Source: Echinococcus granulosus
Lineage: Eukaryota; Platyhelminthes; Cestoda; Cyclophyllidea; Taeniidae
Direction: 5' to 3'
Length of the DNA: 64,000 nt
NCBI RefSeq assembly: GCF_000524195.1
Contig: NW_020170386.1
Coordinates: 768,105 to 832,104, forward strand
Shown here: one piece after another, positions 63,352 to 64,000 of the stretch
Layout of the letters: every line of letters begins with the position of its first letter
How positions within the stretch are numbered: the stretch's first letter is position 1
Translations under genes and position numbers: made by a program
The notes under the pieces: generated by a model
Databases searched by the model: none
Told to the model about the DNA's origin: nothing
The model's input: only the letters and a program-made list of their open reading frames with translations

Positions 63352-64000
63352 GTATGTTCTTTGTAAAAAACGCTTATTTTCATGCACGTTTGGCTTTTTA
63401 AAGGCTTGTCAAACAAATCTATTTTGTGCAAATGTTTTTACTATTGGCGTTTACACCTTAGTTTTGCATAATTATTTCATTAACTTTTTCATACGGTGGC
63501 TTGGAATTCTTCATTATCTCGTTTTTACTTGAATGGCCCTGGATCGTTGGCTCATTTTGTTCGGCACGGCATTCGATACGCGCTCTTCTGCTTACGTGAT
63601 GACATTCACACAGCTCCATTCCCCCATATGGAATGAGATCACACCGCGTTATTTCACTTAGTTTATGCCAGGAACGTTCATGTCTGACTAAGCAGAGCTT
63701 TTTGGATCGTATGAGTTTGACTATGTGGTCGATTTTCTGCATTCCTTTAAATTTTATCGCGTACCTTCTCTAAGTTCCCCTTCTAGAGCGCTCTGTTTTG
63801 CTTTTCTCAAAACTGGTTCCATAAACCGCTTCGACTTAATCTGTAATTAGGGTCATTTTCTCTTAATCTTATGATTTTTTCTTAATTATTTGATAATAGA
63901 ACGTTGCATCAAATGCGATAGAAATTAAAGTATTTTTTCTGTCGTTTAGGTCATTGTTTATAAAGCGATTTCCTCTTTGATGTTGTGGTTTTTTTTTTCA
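63352..64000 (+). other. SBF intron 19, running off the window
   Basis: The donor AATGG|GTATGT ends exon 19 in phase 2. No following exon with SBF similarity is visible up to the edge. The sequence ends in a T-rich tract (TTTTTTTTTC at 63990-63999) that would suit a nearby 3' splice site just outside. Confidence 0.7.

Overview
The window is nuclear DNA of a parasitic flatworm, most likely a cyclophyllidean tapeworm. The evidence is five multi-exon animal genes with GT-AG introns, several introns of only 35-38 nt (a size class known from cestodes), AATAAA-type poly(A) signals, the standard genetic code, and about one gene per 13 kb. No species can be named from the sequence alone. I see no bacterial operon, CRISPR array, phage or intact transposon.

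Layout. 1-5.6 kb: no supportable gene. 5.7-7.25 kb (minus): a transcription factor with three C2H2 zinc fingers. 7.25-21.8 kb: 14.5 kb without a convincing gene, holding scattered CA/GT-rich alternating purine-pyrimidine patches. 21.8-36.2 kb (minus): a RASSF1/5-type scaffold whose RA and SARAH domains are spread over small exons 1-4 kb apart, with a long Ser/Pro-rich N-terminus. 36.2-41 kb: mostly empty, apart from a compact 66-codon ORF at 38.7 kb. 41.0-41.6 kb (minus): a PRA1-family membrane protein (ARL6IP5/PRAF type), cut by two tiny introns. 44.0-44.5 kb (minus): 40S ribosomal protein S13 with one 36-nt intron. 46.9 kb to the right edge (plus): nineteen exons of an SBF1/SBF2 (MTMR5/MTMR13) orthologue covering the tripartite DENN module, the SBF2 domain and the GRAM domain. 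The myotubularin and PH parts lie beyond the window.

These are independent eukaryotic genes, not an operon. Two have related cell biology: SBF proteins act on Rab GTPases and phosphoinositides, and PRA1 proteins act on prenylated Rabs and ER/Golgi membranes. RASSF links Ras-type GTPases to Hippo/MST kinases. I place no weight on their adjacency.

Exons were joined by hand, using reading-frame phase and remembered similarity to human RASSF1/5, SBF1/2, ARL6IP5 and RPS13. Every internal junction listed is phase-consistent, but none has been tested against RNA. I found no clearly undescribed system. The most useful results are the reconstructed RASSF and PRA1 genes, which simple ORF reading misses, a GC-AG intron in SBF, and the ultrashort introns.
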